Shown here in pieces: positions 43,361 through 51,446 of a stretch of DNA of 64,000 bases. Source of the DNA: JACVRW01 sp963811055 (GTDB lineage: Bacteria; Actinomycetota; Thermoleophilia; Solirubrobacterales; Thermoleophilaceae); contig CAWEPQ010000020.1 of the NCBI GenBank assembly GCA_963811055.1, positions 310,001 to 374,000 of the forward strand, in the 5' to 3' direction. The position numbers and the translations under genes are program-made. How positions within the stretch are numbered: position 1 is the stretch's first letter; every line of letters begins with the position of its first letter. A model generated the notes under the pieces. It was not told where the DNA came from and did not search any database. It worked only from the letters and a program-made list of their open reading frames with translations.

Positions 43361-43680
43361 CGCGCATGAAGTGGGAGCGGGTCGAACGGGAGCGCCAGCG
43401 AAAGCGGAGTGCTGCCAAAGGGACCGCGAAAGCGTCGCCTCAGCCACCGAAAGCGTCACGACCTGGCCGACGGCCAAAGTCGGGACCACTCCCGCACCTG
43501 TTTGCGATGCCTGACGTCATCGGCCTGCGACTCGATAACGCCGAGCGGCTGCTGTTCAACGCGGGCCTGCCTTACGGCGCGCTCGCAGTTTCGGGCCGCG
43601 GGCTGTTCGGGGCCGGGGCTTCGACGAAGTGGTGCGTCACTGAAACGGGTACCGAACTGAGCCGATCTCAGGAGAACTAA
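43357..43680 (+). CDS. Small basic protein with PASTA-like domain, coupled to the integrase
   Basis: 107 residues. The N-terminal 50 are very basic (MKWERVERERQRKRSAAKGT). The C-terminal half, MPDVIGLRLDNAERLL, then GLPYGALAVSGRGLFG and KWCVTETGTELS, follows the PASTA pattern (MPDVxGxxLxxAxxxLxxxG) in a GLFG-containing variant seen in actinobacteria. There is no signal peptide, so unlike penicillin-binding-protein PASTA domains this one is probably cytoplasmic, perhaps nucleic-acid associated through its basic arm. Its ATG overlaps the ancestral integrase stop as ATGA, and it ends 58 bp before the right att repeat. Confidence 0.62.
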   Translation: MTRMKWERVERERQRKRSAAKGTAKASPQPPKASRPGRRPKSGPLPHLFAMPDVIGLRLDNAERLLFNAGLPYGALAVSGRGLFGAGASTKWCVTETGTELSRSQEN

Positions 43681-43738
43681 GCGGAAGTACTTTTGCTCTA
43701 TTGAGCGGAAACAGCCCGACGGCCTACGGATCTATCGA

Positions 43739-43781
43739 ACTCATAATCCGTCGGTCCCAGGTTCGAATCCTGGCCGGCCCA
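43739..43781 (+). repeat. Attachment-site repeat 2
   Basis: 43 bp matching the end of the tRNA gene. It lacks the acceptor 5' strand, the D-arm and the 5' anticodon stem, so it is not a functional tRNA. It separates islands 1 and 2. Confidence 0.92.
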
Positions 43782-43844
43782 CCTAAAAGCCCTGCAAATC
43801 GGCACCTCGTGGGCGGGGGTTCGGAAACGTCTCCCGCGTCGGGC

Positions 43845-44466
43845 TCACGAGAAGCCGCCGACGCGCGTCAGCATCATCTGGCCGTAATTGACGTCGTCGC
43901 GTTCGGTGCTCCTGCACCAGACGCTCACCTCAGCGCCGCCGGCAGCAATCTGGGCGCCGCCGTTCATCGAGACCGACCGCTTTGCCTCGCCGGTGTTCGG
44001 GACCACTCCCCCGCCGGTGGCGCCGCCGATGAAGCTCGACCCGTTTCGAAGCTCGTACACGAGGTCGACGGCAACGAGGTCGGCGCCGATGTGGACGTCT
44101 GGGGCTGTGGAGTTGACCGTGGCGACCACCGCCCAAGAGCCGGGCTGCAGGGTCTTGCTCATGACCTTCACGAAGCCGAATTCGGGAGCCAACGAGATTG
44201 GGCCCTGATGCCCGCGAACGTGGTGGTGGAGACGGGCGCCAGGTTGAGCGTGGACTCGTCGATGTCGACGCCCGTCAGCGAGCCGTCGAGCACCTCGTCG
44301 CCCTGGAGCAGCGAGTCGTTGACGACTTCGTCGGCGCCCACCGACTGCGATCCGATGTCCGCGGCGGTCAGAGAGTTGTCGGTGACGACTCTGCCGTCGA
44401 CGGATCCGGTGACGAAGTCGCCGTTCCCGAGCGAGAAGTTCTGGATGTCGGCGCCGGTCAGCCGGC
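43845..44466 (-). pseudogene. Decapeptide-repeat protein, 5'-truncated and frameshifted
   Basis: Homologue of the 55120 protein. The upstream piece reads LTGADIQNFSLGNGDFVTGS through LDGSLTGVDIDESTLNLAPV, ending in STTTFAGIRAQ. Near 44185-44195 the frame shifts and continues as LAPEFGFVKVMSKTLQPGSW through NGGAQIAAGG to LTRVGGFS. The paralogue has STTTFVGATGVVLPNSFVRV at the same junction, confirming one gene. Signal peptide and first repeats are missing: the coding sequence abuts the stop of the 44470 NTF2 gene, so a deletion or recombination fused the two loci. Confidence 0.8.
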
Positions 44467-44469
44467 GGG

Positions 44470-44871
44470 CTACTCCGCCAGCCCCGCTGCTTCGAGGGCC
44501 TCGGCCTGGTCTCGAAAGCCGTCTATCCGCACGATGAGGGCACCGCGAAATGTGTAGACGGTGATGATCTCGAAGTCGAGCTCGAGGCCGTCTCTTCCGC
44601 TCACGTGCCACCGCTCGAACGCCACCACCCGCTCGCCAGGAGCCTCGCGGACGTTCGTCAACTCGAACGTAATCGTCTCCCATGCCTCACTTATCTGCTC
44701 CCAGAACCCTTTGAGCTCGACGCGACCGCGGACGAGCGTGTCGACGTCGATGCCCTCCACCGCCGGGCGAAGCTCGACGTCCTCGGCGAAGCCCAGAACT
44801 GCGCGGTCGAAGTCACGGCGAGCGAATGCATCGACGAGACACCGAAGGCTGTCGAGACGCTCCTGCGACAT
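44470..44871 (-). CDS. NTF2/SnoaL-like protein (island 2, second of pair)
   Basis: 133 residues, MSQERLDSLRCLVDAFARRD to AEALEAAGLAE. Interior strands include VELRPAVEGIDVDTLVRGRV and ERVVAFERWHVSGRDGLELD, typical NTF2. It starts 3 bp after the stop of the 44875 gene, the same spacing as in the island 1 pair, so the two-gene arrangement is conserved while the sequences differ. Cytoplasmic, substrate unknown. Confidence 0.85.
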   Translation of the reverse strand: MSQERLDSLRCLVDAFARRDFDRAVLGFAEDVELRPAVEGIDVDTLVRGRVELKGFWEQISEAWETITFELTNVREAPGERVVAFERWHVSGRDGLELDFEIITVYTFRGALIVRIDGFRDQAEALEAAGLAE

Positions 44872-44874
44872 CGC

Positions 44875-45279
44875 CTACTCCGAGATGCCGAGGTCAGCAA
44901 GGGCACGCTCGCGGTCCCAGTAGAGGACGATTCTCGTCACCCTCCCGTCGCGGACGTGCAGCACATTGGCTCCGGCCCTCTTGGTCTGCTCGACGTCCAG
45001 TCCGCTTGCCTTGCCCCGCCCGCAGTGGAGCATGAGCACCAGGATGCGCTCATCGTCCAACCGGCGGTACTCGTCCACTTCAACTCGGTAGCTCTCCCAG
45101 GCCTCAAGCCATTTGTGCCAGGCCTCTGCCATCGCGGCAAGCCCCGTCGCGCTGCCGGCCTCGACACCGTCGCCGACCGCGAACTCAATGTCGGGGTGTG
45201 CCCACTCGGCCGAGGTGAAGTCCCCCCGCTCCCAGGGCGCATAGATGGAGCGAACAAAGCTAACGTCCTCCTGCGACAT
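44875..45279 (-). CDS. NTF2/SnoaL-like protein (island 2, first of pair)
   Basis: 134 residues, MSQEDVSFVRSIYAPWERGD to RERALADLGISE. The C-terminal half (YRVEVDEYRRLDDERILVLM, then LHCGRGKASGLDV) is nearly identical to a fragment at 53420-53640, showing exchange between island and chromosome. ATG 45279 was taken because it follows the GATACT promoter by 9 nt; longer readings run into the SARP gene. The SARP gene end overlaps its first 20 bp. Confidence 0.87.
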   Translation of the reverse strand: MSQEDVSFVRSIYAPWERGDFTSAEWAHPDIEFAVGDGVEAGSATGLAAMAEAWHKWLEAWESYRVEVDEYRRLDDERILVLMLHCGRGKASGLDVEQTKRAGANVLHVRDGRVTRIVLYWDRERALADLGISE

Positions 45280-48200
45280 CGCCCGCCGAGTATCCCCGAG
45301 CTGATTGAGCGGCGCACGGACGGTCGTAAGCGGGTGTTCCGGTGTGTGCAGTGCAGCGAGCCTCGTCGAGCGGATGGCCCGCCGCCGCGAACCCGTCCGC
45401 GGCCGCTCGGAAATGATCGTGGGCGGCCACGGCATCGCCCGTGAGCTGGGCGCGGTGGCCTTTCACCTCGGACAGCGCAGCGTCCCAGGCGGGCAGGCGC
45501 ATCACCACGCGGGCCAGGTACTCAGCGACCTGTTCCCACTCGTCCAGGCGCCGGGCGTCGCCTGCGCGCGCTGCCGCGATCGCGGCGGGCACGGCGAGCG
45601 TGATCCTGCAGGTTGGACAGGTCTCCGCCGGGCCGCGCACGGCCGCCTCTGCCTCCTCGAGCGCCGCCAGGCCTGACTCGGGATCGGCCGCGGCGGCAAC
45701 CCGCGTTCCGTAGATGCGATCGAACAGGTGGAAGCCGACGCCGGACTCGCGGGCGATGGCAAGTGACTCGTCGAGGAGCGTGAGGGCCTCGGTTCGATCG
45801 CCGCGGTGCAGCGCGACCTCCGCGCGCCGCTGAAGCGCGAAGGACTCGCCCGTTGTCGCCGCGATCTCGCGGTGCAGCCTCGCGCCGGCGGCGAGGTCGG
45901 CGTCCGCGTCGTCCAGCTGTCCGGCGAGCAGCTTCGCCTCGCCGCGGATCGTCACCGCGAACGCGTGCCCGCGAGCGGCACCGATTCGTTTGGCCTCCTG
46001 GGCGAGCGAGTCCGCGAACGCGATCACGTCGGGATAGGGCCGCGCCCCGTAGAGGAACCTCTGGGTCATGCAGAGCTGTCCGTCGAAGACGCTGACAGCC
46101 AGCCTGGGCATGGCCTGTGTCTCGCGCAGGTCGGCAAGCACGCTGCTGCGCAGGTCGCCGCGGGCGTGGGCGGCTGCTGCCTGCGCCCACGAGGCAATGA
46201 CAGTCGCGTCCCTGTCGCCAGACTGCAGCGCGAGCCGGCGGGCCTCGGCCGCCTTCGCCGTGCCGACCGCAGGATCGCCGAACCCGAGCGCCGCGGCGCC
46301 GCTGATGGCGAGCGCCTGGGCCACTCGTCCCTCGAGGGATGTGGCCTCGACTCCCTCGAGGACATCGAGGGCCCCGGGTGGATCCCCGAGCTTGATCGTG
46401 GCGAGCGCCTGCTTCGCTCTGAGATTGTCTGCCTCCGGCTCCCCGACAACGGCCGCCGCGGCGGCGTAGGCTGCGGGAGCGCCGCCGTCCCCGAGCGCGT
46501 CCAGTGCTTCCGCTGTGAGGCAGAGTCCCTCGACGTGCTCCGGTTGGTGGTCGAGCAGGGGTTTCAGGTGACCGAGCGCGTCGGCGTACGCGCCGAGCTT
46601 CAGCGCATGGCTCGCCGCCGCGAGGAGCCATTTGCCGGCCTCATCAGGACGCTCGCCCTCGAGCCAGTGGCGCGCGATCAGGCCGGGTGCCGCGCCGGCG
46701 TCCGCCAGCCGGCTGGCCGTCTCGCGATGGATGGCCAGCCGCTTGTGGGGCGGGAGCTGCTCGAGCAGGGCCTGTCGGACCAGTTCGTGCCGGAACCGGT
46801 AGTGGGCACAGGCGACGACCAGGATTCCGGCGTCGAGCGCAAGGTCCAACAGCGCGAAGGCCTCCGCCTCCGAGCAGCCGGCCAATGCCACGACTGCACC
46901 GGGGTCAAGGTCGTCGCTGGCCAGCGCCAGCCGTCGCAGCGTGGCCGCCATGTCCTCGTCGAGGTCGATGAACCTGGAGGCGATCGCGTCTCGGGCCGTC
47001 GCGACGAGCGCCGGGACGCCTGCAACGGCGCTTCGGGACAGCTCCAGCGTCAGGAACGGATTACCCTCAGCGAGGTCCACGATGCGGTCGACCACCTCAC
47101 CGGCGCGCGGGATCGCGGCGCCGGCGGCCACGAGCGCGGCCGCATCCTTTCGATCCAGCGGCTCGAGGTCGATCTCCACGGCCCGGCCGGCCCGCGCCAG
47201 CCTCGCCACTCCGCGGGTCAACGCCTCGGGCGCCGGCTCCGGGCGATACGTAAGCACCGGCAGGAGCGGGGTTCCGCTGGCGGACCCAATGTGGTTGAGC
47301 ACATCGATCGTGGCCTCGTCCGCGAGGTGCGCGTCGTCGACGACCAGCGCGACGGGGGCGCCGTCGCCGGCGGCCAGCAGCATGCAGCGAACCGCGCCGA
47401 TCACCTGGTGGCGAGTGAGCGGCTGCTTGGGCGAAGCGGTCGGCGCGCCTGTCGAGGTCAGCTCGCCCAGCACCGCGCGGCCGCGGCTACCGACTGCCTC
47501 GAGCAGCGCTGGGTCACGAGCCTGGAGCTGCTCGGCGACGTCGGCGAGCGGTGCATAGGGGCCGCCCGCCTCGGTGGCGGTGACGGCGATCACGACCCAC
47601 TGCTCAGCCCGCGCCAGCCGCCCCAACTCCCGGCAGAAGGCCGACTTGCCGATGCCCGCCGGGCCACGCACGACAAGCACGCCGCCAGGTTCCGACCGCA
47701 GCTGTGCAGTAGCCCTCGCGAGCTCGAGCTGGCGACCAATGAACCCAGGCTCGCTGACCCCGAGTTCGGCGACGCACTCGTCGTAAATGGCCTCGGTCTC
47801 GGCGCTCGGCGGGATCCCCAGCTCGCGGCGCAGGGCGTTGCGCAGCCGCCCGTACCAGCGGATCGCGGCTGGGCGATTCCCCGCTGCCAACGCACGCTGC
47901 ATCAACTCGCGGTAAGCCGGCTCGTTGGTTGGGTCAACCTCCACCGAGCGCTCCCACTCCCCGCTTCGTCGCAGGAGCTCTACACACGTCGATCGCAGGC
48001 GCTCGCGCGGCGCCCGGCTCCACTCCGCATACCTAGCTTCCGGCAGCAGCTCGCCGGCATATGCCGAAGCGGCTGCAGCACATGCGGCGTCGCCGCCACT
48101 GGCCAAAGCGGCATCGGCCTTGGCCTCGAAGTGGCCGACGTCGGTTTCGATCGACCGGGAGGGAAACAGAGCCACCTGCCCGCCGCGCAGCACGACGGCC

Positions 48201-48451
48201 TCTGGGCTGTTCAGCGCCTGCCGCGCGTGGTAGGCGGCCTTGCGCAGGTTCGCGGCGCCCGCCTCGGCGTCCAAGTGGGGCCACAAGGCGTCGATCACCT
48301 GGTCGCGCGGGAGCCGATTGGCGTCGGCGAGGGCCAAAACCTGCACAAGCTCTGCCGCTCGACGAGCGGGCCAAGGCTCGGCCGCCAGCTCCTGTCCGTC
48401 GACCAGAATGCGGAACCGCCCCAGTAGCTCCACGCTCACGCCCCGGCTCAC
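45260..48451 (-). CDS. SARP/BTAD-type transcriptional regulator with AAA ATPase and TPR-like repeats
   Basis: 1063 residues. N-terminal winged helix of OmpR type (VELLGRFRILVDGQELAAEP, DQVIDALWPHLDAEAGAANL), then the BTAD helical domain to ~residue 235 (YGRLRNALRRELGIPPSAET). The AAA/STAND ATPase has Walker A VRGPAGIGKSAF and Walker B-like VALVVDDAHLADEAT. A helical repeat region of ~500 residues follows. Such proteins activate nearby genes on signal. The last ~25 residues (CTAHTGTPAYDRPCAAQS onward) read through the NTF2 promoter, so the original C-terminus seems lost at a fusion point. TAGAAC lies 7 nt before GTG 48451. The divergent cupin is a likely target. Confidence 0.88.
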   Translation of the reverse strand: MSRGVSVELLGRFRILVDGQELAAEPWPARRAAELVQVLALADANRLPRDQVIDALWPHLDAEAGAANLRKAAYHARQALNSPEAVVLRGGQVALFPSRSIETDVGHFEAKADAALASGGDAACAAAASAYAGELLPEARYAEWSRAPRERLRSTCVELLRRSGEWERSVEVDPTNEPAYRELMQRALAAGNRPAAIRWYGRLRNALRRELGIPPSAETEAIYDECVAELGVSEPGFIGRQLELARATAQLRSEPGGVLVVRGPAGIGKSAFCRELGRLARAEQWVVIAVTATEAGGPYAPLADVAEQLQARDPALLEAVGSRGRAVLGELTSTGAPTASPKQPLTRHQVIGAVRCMLLAAGDGAPVALVVDDAHLADEATIDVLNHIGSASGTPLLPVLTYRPEPAPEALTRGVARLARAGRAVEIDLEPLDRKDAAALVAAGAAIPRAGEVVDRIVDLAEGNPFLTLELSRSAVAGVPALVATARDAIASRFIDLDEDMAATLRRLALASDDLDPGAVVALAGCSEAEAFALLDLALDAGILVVACAHYRFRHELVRQALLEQLPPHKRLAIHRETASRLADAGAAPGLIARHWLEGERPDEAGKWLLAAASHALKLGAYADALGHLKPLLDHQPEHVEGLCLTAEALDALGDGGAPAAYAAAAAVVGEPEADNLRAKQALATIKLGDPPGALDVLEGVEATSLEGRVAQALAISGAAALGFGDPAVGTAKAAEARRLALQSGDRDATVIASWAQAAAAHARGDLRSSVLADLRETQAMPRLAVSVFDGQLCMTQRFLYGARPYPDVIAFADSLAQEAKRIGAARGHAFAVTIRGEAKLLAGQLDDADADLAAGARLHREIAATTGESFALQRRAEVALHRGDRTEALTLLDESLAIARESGVGFHLFDRIYGTRVAAAADPESGLAALEEAEAAVRGPAETCPTCRITLAVPAAIAAARAGDARRLDEWEQVAEYLARVVMRLPAWDAALSEVKGHRAQLTGDAVAAHDHFRAAADGFAAAGHPLDEARCTAHTGTPAYDRPCAAQSARGYSAGDVAGGR
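45289..45294 (-). promoter_or_regulatory. GATACT box inside the SARP gene tail
   Basis: GATACTCGGCGGGCGATG on the minus strand, 9 nt before ATG 45279. The SARP reading frame translates through it as GYSAGDVAGG. Confidence 0.5.
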
Positions 48452-48548
48452 ACTCCCGGTTCTACAGCACCAGGGAACGTTTGGGGAACACCTGGACCGG
48501 CACGCTGGCTCATATTCGATGTGTCCACGGACGAATCAAGGGAGCACC

Positions 48549-48911
48549 ATGAAGGCGATCTCACGAGAAGAAGCGCCTGTCGCGATCGAGGGCGGCGGCA
48601 TCGAGGTGAAACTGCAGGAGCTGGGCGGCGGCATCAGCGCGGGGTTCGTGTCTTTGCCCGCCGGTGCCGACCTGCGCCCCGCCACCAAGGGCCTTCCCGA
48701 CGACCTGTGCCAGTGCCCCCACTGGGGCTACCTGCTCAAGGGGCGCGTAAAGATGCACACGCGCAACGGCGAGGAGGTCTACGAGGCGGGCCAGGCGTTC
48801 TACTGGGCGCCCGGGCACGCCCCAGAGGCGCTTGAGGACTCCGAGTACGTGGACTTCTCCCCCACCGACGAGTTCAACCACGTCATCGACCACATCAAGG
48901 CGCAGGGATGA
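48549..48911 (+). CDS. Cupin-domain protein
   Basis: A 120-residue single cupin. Motif 1 is approximated by DLCQCPHWGYLLKGRVKMHT and motif 2 by AGQAFYWAPGHAPEALED. The metal ligand set is incomplete relative to classic cupins (one His before GYLLKG, one in PGHAPE), so metal binding is possible but not certain. ATG 48549 with GGGAG upstream. Divergent from the SARP regulator, 97 bp apart. Proteins of this type next to SARP/LuxR-ATPase regulators are common in actinobacteria and may be their output. Confidence 0.85.
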   Translation: MKAISREEAPVAIEGGGIEVKLQELGGGISAGFVSLPAGADLRPATKGLPDDLCQCPHWGYLLKGRVKMHTRNGEEVYEAGQAFYWAPGHAPEALEDSEYVDFSPTDEFNHVIDHIKAQG

Positions 48912-49058
48912 CCGTGTCGACCGGCAGGCGGCTTGTTTCGTCGGGGCCAGCCTCACTTGCCCGGCTGCCGAGGTCGACATCCACCCGCACCTGACGAAAG
49001 AGGTCCGGGTCCTCTTTCAGCGGCGCGAATTCGACTCAGCCGGACGTGTCCCGGGTCA
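48912..49058. other. Right end of island 2, no gene
   Basis: 147 bp between the cupin stop and the third att repeat. No gene or RNA recognised. Confidence 0.4.
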
Positions 49059-49101
49059 ACTCATAATCCGTCGGTCCCAGGTTCGAATCCTGGCCGGCCC
49101 A
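49059..49101 (+). repeat. Attachment-site repeat 3
   Basis: Third copy of the 43-bp tRNA 3' end, right boundary of island 2. A flank of unrelated sequence precedes it, so the 5' half of a tRNA is absent. Confidence 0.92.
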
Positions 49102-49196
49102 TCGGGAGACCTCCACAATCGACCCTGGGCTCGCAAGCGTTTTAGCTAGCCGGCATGGGAGCAAGCGCGTCTCATGTAGCTGCTGAGACGGCGTGG

Positions 49197-50591
49197 TCAG
49201 CGGATCCTCAGGGGCTCTGGTGCGGGGCCCGCAGGTGTCGACTCCATCGTTTCTCGCATGACGACCTTGAGGAGTGCGCCGGCCACGGCAGGGTCGAACT
49301 GCGAGCCCGCGCCGTCCTCGAGTTCGTCGAGTGCTACGTCGAGCGGTAGCGCTTGGCGATACGACCGGTCGGTCGTCATGGCGTCGAAGGCGTCGCAGCA
49401 GGCGACGATACGCGCCTCAATCGGAATCTCCTGACCAGTGAGCCCGTCCGGGTACCCGCTGCCGTCCCAGCGCTCGTGCGAGCCGCGGACGATGGCGCCG
49501 ACCTCGCTCAGGGCGCCGCCAACCCGACTGAGCATCCGTTCGCCCTCGACGGTGTGCTCGCGCATCAGCGTCCACTCATGAGCATCAAGCGGGCCGGGCT
49601 TGTTGATGATCTCCTTCGGGATGGCGATCTTGCCGACGTCGTGGAGCCGGGCGGCGTACTCGGTGCGCCTGCGCTGCCAGGGGTCGAGTCCGAGTTCCTC
49701 CGCGACCTTCACAGACATCGCGACGACGCCCTGGCTGTGGGCGCCTGTGTATTCGTCGTCGCCCTCGATCAGGTCGGCGAGCAGGATCGTCGTTCCCAGG
49801 TAGGCATTCCGCAGCTCAAGCGCCTGCTCGAGGCGGCTGCGCCGCTCGTGGGCGAACAGCCAGAGTAGACCGAGAAGCGGCATCAACGTCAGGAATACGA
49901 GGCTCTGCTGGGGGCCGAGAGTCGATGCCACCAGCGCGATCGGCGAGAGAAGGCCGTCGACGGTCCAGATCCAGATCGCGTCGGTGACCTGGTCTCGCAC
50001 CCTTATGCCGTACTCGTAGAGCTCGCGCGCGGCCGTGGCGAGGAAGTCGAACGCGAATTGAGCCACCAGCGCTACGAGATAGATGGGCCAGTGGTCTAGG
50101 GAGGCGTCGGGCGAACCCGCTGCCAGAAGGACAGCGGCAGGGCCGACGGCGTGCCAGGCGTCGCCCACTGATATCAGTGCTCGGGACGGATGCCGTCGTC
50201 GGGCGAGGTAGTCGGGTAGCTCGCCGGCGATGTTCCCGGCCACTACGAGGAAGGGCACGACGGCGGGCTCCGTTAGCAGCAGCATCGGCACGAGTGCCAG
50301 CTGGGTCGGGACCGTGAAACCGGTCGCGACCTCGAAGCGGATGTGGGATGCCAACGCGTAGGCGACGACGAGTGCGAGCGCTAGCAGCGGGCGGCTCTCG
50401 CCCGGGGAGAACGCAACTAGGGAACCCGCCGCGACAAGGAAGAGAGCGGCGGTAACGAGCTCGCCCCGGAGCTCGCGCCCGTGCAGTGGCATTGCGACGC
50501 GGCTGCGTACTTCCTCGAACAGCTCGTCGTTCGCCCTGCCACCTCCTAGCGAGGTTCCCGCGCGAGTGTTGGTCTGCTCGTTCTCCGGCAT
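49197..50591 (-). CDS. Membrane HD-GYP domain c-di-GMP phosphodiesterase
   Basis: 464 residues. The N-terminal ~230 residues contain seven or more hydrophobic segments (ELVTAALFLVAAGSLVAF, LALALVVAYALASHI, LALVPMLLLTEPAVVPFLVV and others), a membrane sensor module. The C-terminal ~190 residues are an HD-GYP domain: ARLHDVGKIAIPKEIINKPG with the HD pair, LMREHTVEGERML, and SHERWDGSGYPDGLTGQEIP with the GYP signature, then VACCDAFDAMTTDR. All metal ligands expected for hydrolysis of c-di-GMP are visible. ATG 50591 was chosen; GTG 50606 is possible. It is followed upstream by a terminator and a c-di-GMP-riboswitch gene. Confidence 0.92.
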   Translation of the reverse strand: MPENEQTNTRAGTSLGGGRANDELFEEVRSRVAMPLHGRELRGELVTAALFLVAAGSLVAFSPGESRPLLALALVVAYALASHIRFEVATGFTVPTQLALVPMLLLTEPAVVPFLVVAGNIAGELPDYLARRRHPSRALISVGDAWHAVGPAAVLLAAGSPDASLDHWPIYLVALVAQFAFDFLATAARELYEYGIRVRDQVTDAIWIWTVDGLLSPIALVASTLGPQQSLVFLTLMPLLGLLWLFAHERRSRLEQALELRNAYLGTTILLADLIEGDDEYTGAHSQGVVAMSVKVAEELGLDPWQRRRTEYAARLHDVGKIAIPKEIINKPGPLDAHEWTLMREHTVEGERMLSRVGGALSEVGAIVRGSHERWDGSGYPDGLTGQEIPIEARIVACCDAFDAMTTDRSYRQALPLDVALDELEDGAGSQFDPAVAGALLKVVMRETMESTPAGPAPEPLRIR

Positions 50592-50662
50592 GGCTGGGCT
50601 GAGCACTCCGTGCTTGTTCCTATCTAGTCGTCAGTCGCGGGCGGCAGCTTTAGCGGGAAGAC

Positions 50663-50693
50663 AGAGGGGCCCGCACGGTTGGCGGGCCCCTCT
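50663..50693. terminator. Stem-loop terminator
   Basis: AGAGGGGCCCGC, 7-nt loop, GCGGGCCCCTCT: a perfect 12-bp stem just after the stop of the secreted-protein gene read on the minus strand and ahead of the HD-GYP gene. Confidence 0.85.
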
Positions 50694-50714
50694 GGAGTCA
50701 TGCGGGGGGTCGTG

Positions 50715-51416
50715 TTAGCGGCGGTGGGGGTCGACGTAGAGGTCGTCGATGCGCCAGTCGCCGGCCTGGCCGTTGGTGGCGAGCGAGGTGAAGCGGAGCG
50801 CTACGCGCCGCATCCCGGGGGCCGCCCCGCCACGCTCGGGGTAGACGGGCAGGTCGCCGGTGGCGGTCCAGTCCTTGCCCGTCGAGTCGAGGCTGCCGGA
50901 GTCGTGGAAGACGGGGTTGTCGCTGTCCGGGTAGACGACCTGGATGTCGAGCCGGCCCTTGTTCTTCTGGGGCTTGGCCATGAATCGCATCGTCGGGTAG
51001 TGCAGGTCGACGCACATCGCGGGGCTGACCGCCGATCCGCCTGCGGGGACCTTGAGCGAGTGCTTGTTGTCGTCCTTGCCGTTGCCGGCGAGGTCGAACT
51101 GCGAGTGGTCGCCGTCCTGCTTGGCCTTGACGACCTGCCAACCGTCGAGCTGCTTCTCCTCGAAGGTGCCTCCGGGCGCGAGCACGTAGTCGCGCATGTC
51201 TCCGAAGCTGGCGAACGGGTTGATGGTCTGCGGTGCGCGGCAGGTCTGCGCGGTGTCGGCCGTCTCGAGGATGTCGATCCCGGCCGGCGTCGTCGCAACG
51301 ACGTCTGCCGCGAGCGCCCCACTGGGGAGAGCGGCGAGAGAGAGAACACAGAACGCGCTCGCGAGCGCGGTCGAGATGGCACGCCGGGGCGTGCGGATGG
51401 AACTTGACAGCGGCAT
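50715..51416 (-). CDS. Secreted protein under a c-di-GMP riboswitch
   Basis: 233 residues with a signal peptide (RRAISTALASAFCVLSLAAL, cleavage after SGALA). The mature protein (~195 residues) is rich in Asp, Gly and beta-forming residues: GGTFEEKQLDGWQVVKAKQD, LDIQVVYPDSDNPVFHDSGS, RRVALRFTSLATNGQAGDWR and IDDLYVDPHRR. This looks like a jelly-roll carbohydrate-binding-like domain, but no named family is recognised. AAGGAGA lies 10 nt before the ATG. A GEMM-type riboswitch precedes it by 30 bp. Surface or matrix role in attachment is therefore plausible. Confidence 0.8.
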   Translation of the reverse strand: MPLSSSIRTPRRAISTALASAFCVLSLAALPSGALAADVVATTPAGIDILETADTAQTCRAPQTINPFASFGDMRDYVLAPGGTFEEKQLDGWQVVKAKQDGDHSQFDLAGNGKDDNKHSLKVPAGGSAVSPAMCVDLHYPTMRFMAKPQKNKGRLDIQVVYPDSDNPVFHDSGSLDSTGKDWTATGDLPVYPERGGAAPGMRRVALRFTSLATNGQAGDWRIDDLYVDPHRR

Positions 51417-51446
51417 GACTCGAATCTCCTTGAAGGTGTGGTTCGA

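Larger units (their letters stand above)
40576..43781. mobile_element. Integrated island 1 at the tRNA (3.2 kb)
   Basis: Bounded by attachment repeats 40533-40575 and 43739-43781. It contains two NTF2-like genes and a decapeptide-repeat secreted protein on the minus strand, then a ribbon-helix-helix protein, a tyrosine-integrase remnant and a PASTA-like gene on the plus strand running up to the right repeat. Integrase next to one att site is the normal layout of a tRNA-integrating element. There are no replication, conjugation or phage structural genes, so it resembles a small satellite island rather than a phage or ICE. The broken integrase suggests it is now fixed unless mobilised in trans. 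Confidence 0.8.
43782..49101. mobile_element. Integrated island 2 (5.3 kb), no recombinase left
   Basis: Bounded by repeats 43739-43781 and 49059-49101. From left to right it holds a decayed decapeptide-repeat gene, an NTF2 pair, a 3.2-kb SARP-type regulator, all minus strand, and a divergent cupin. No integrase is present, so it could have been mobilised by the island 1 integrase or has lost its own. Tandem accretion at one tRNA is a known way in which islands grow. An alternative is a single 8.5-kb island that captured an internal att copy. Confidence 0.72.

Noticed and set aside
43739..49101. Two extra tRNA genes at 43739 and 49059
   Set aside because: Both copies contain only the 3' 43 nt of the tRNA. 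The acceptor 5' strand, D-arm and 5' anticodon stem are missing, so they are attachment-site repeats.
40576..49101. Integrated phage or conjugative element
   Set aside because: No capsid, terminase, portal, relaxase or type IV secretion genes are present; cargo is small soluble and secreted proteins plus one regulator.
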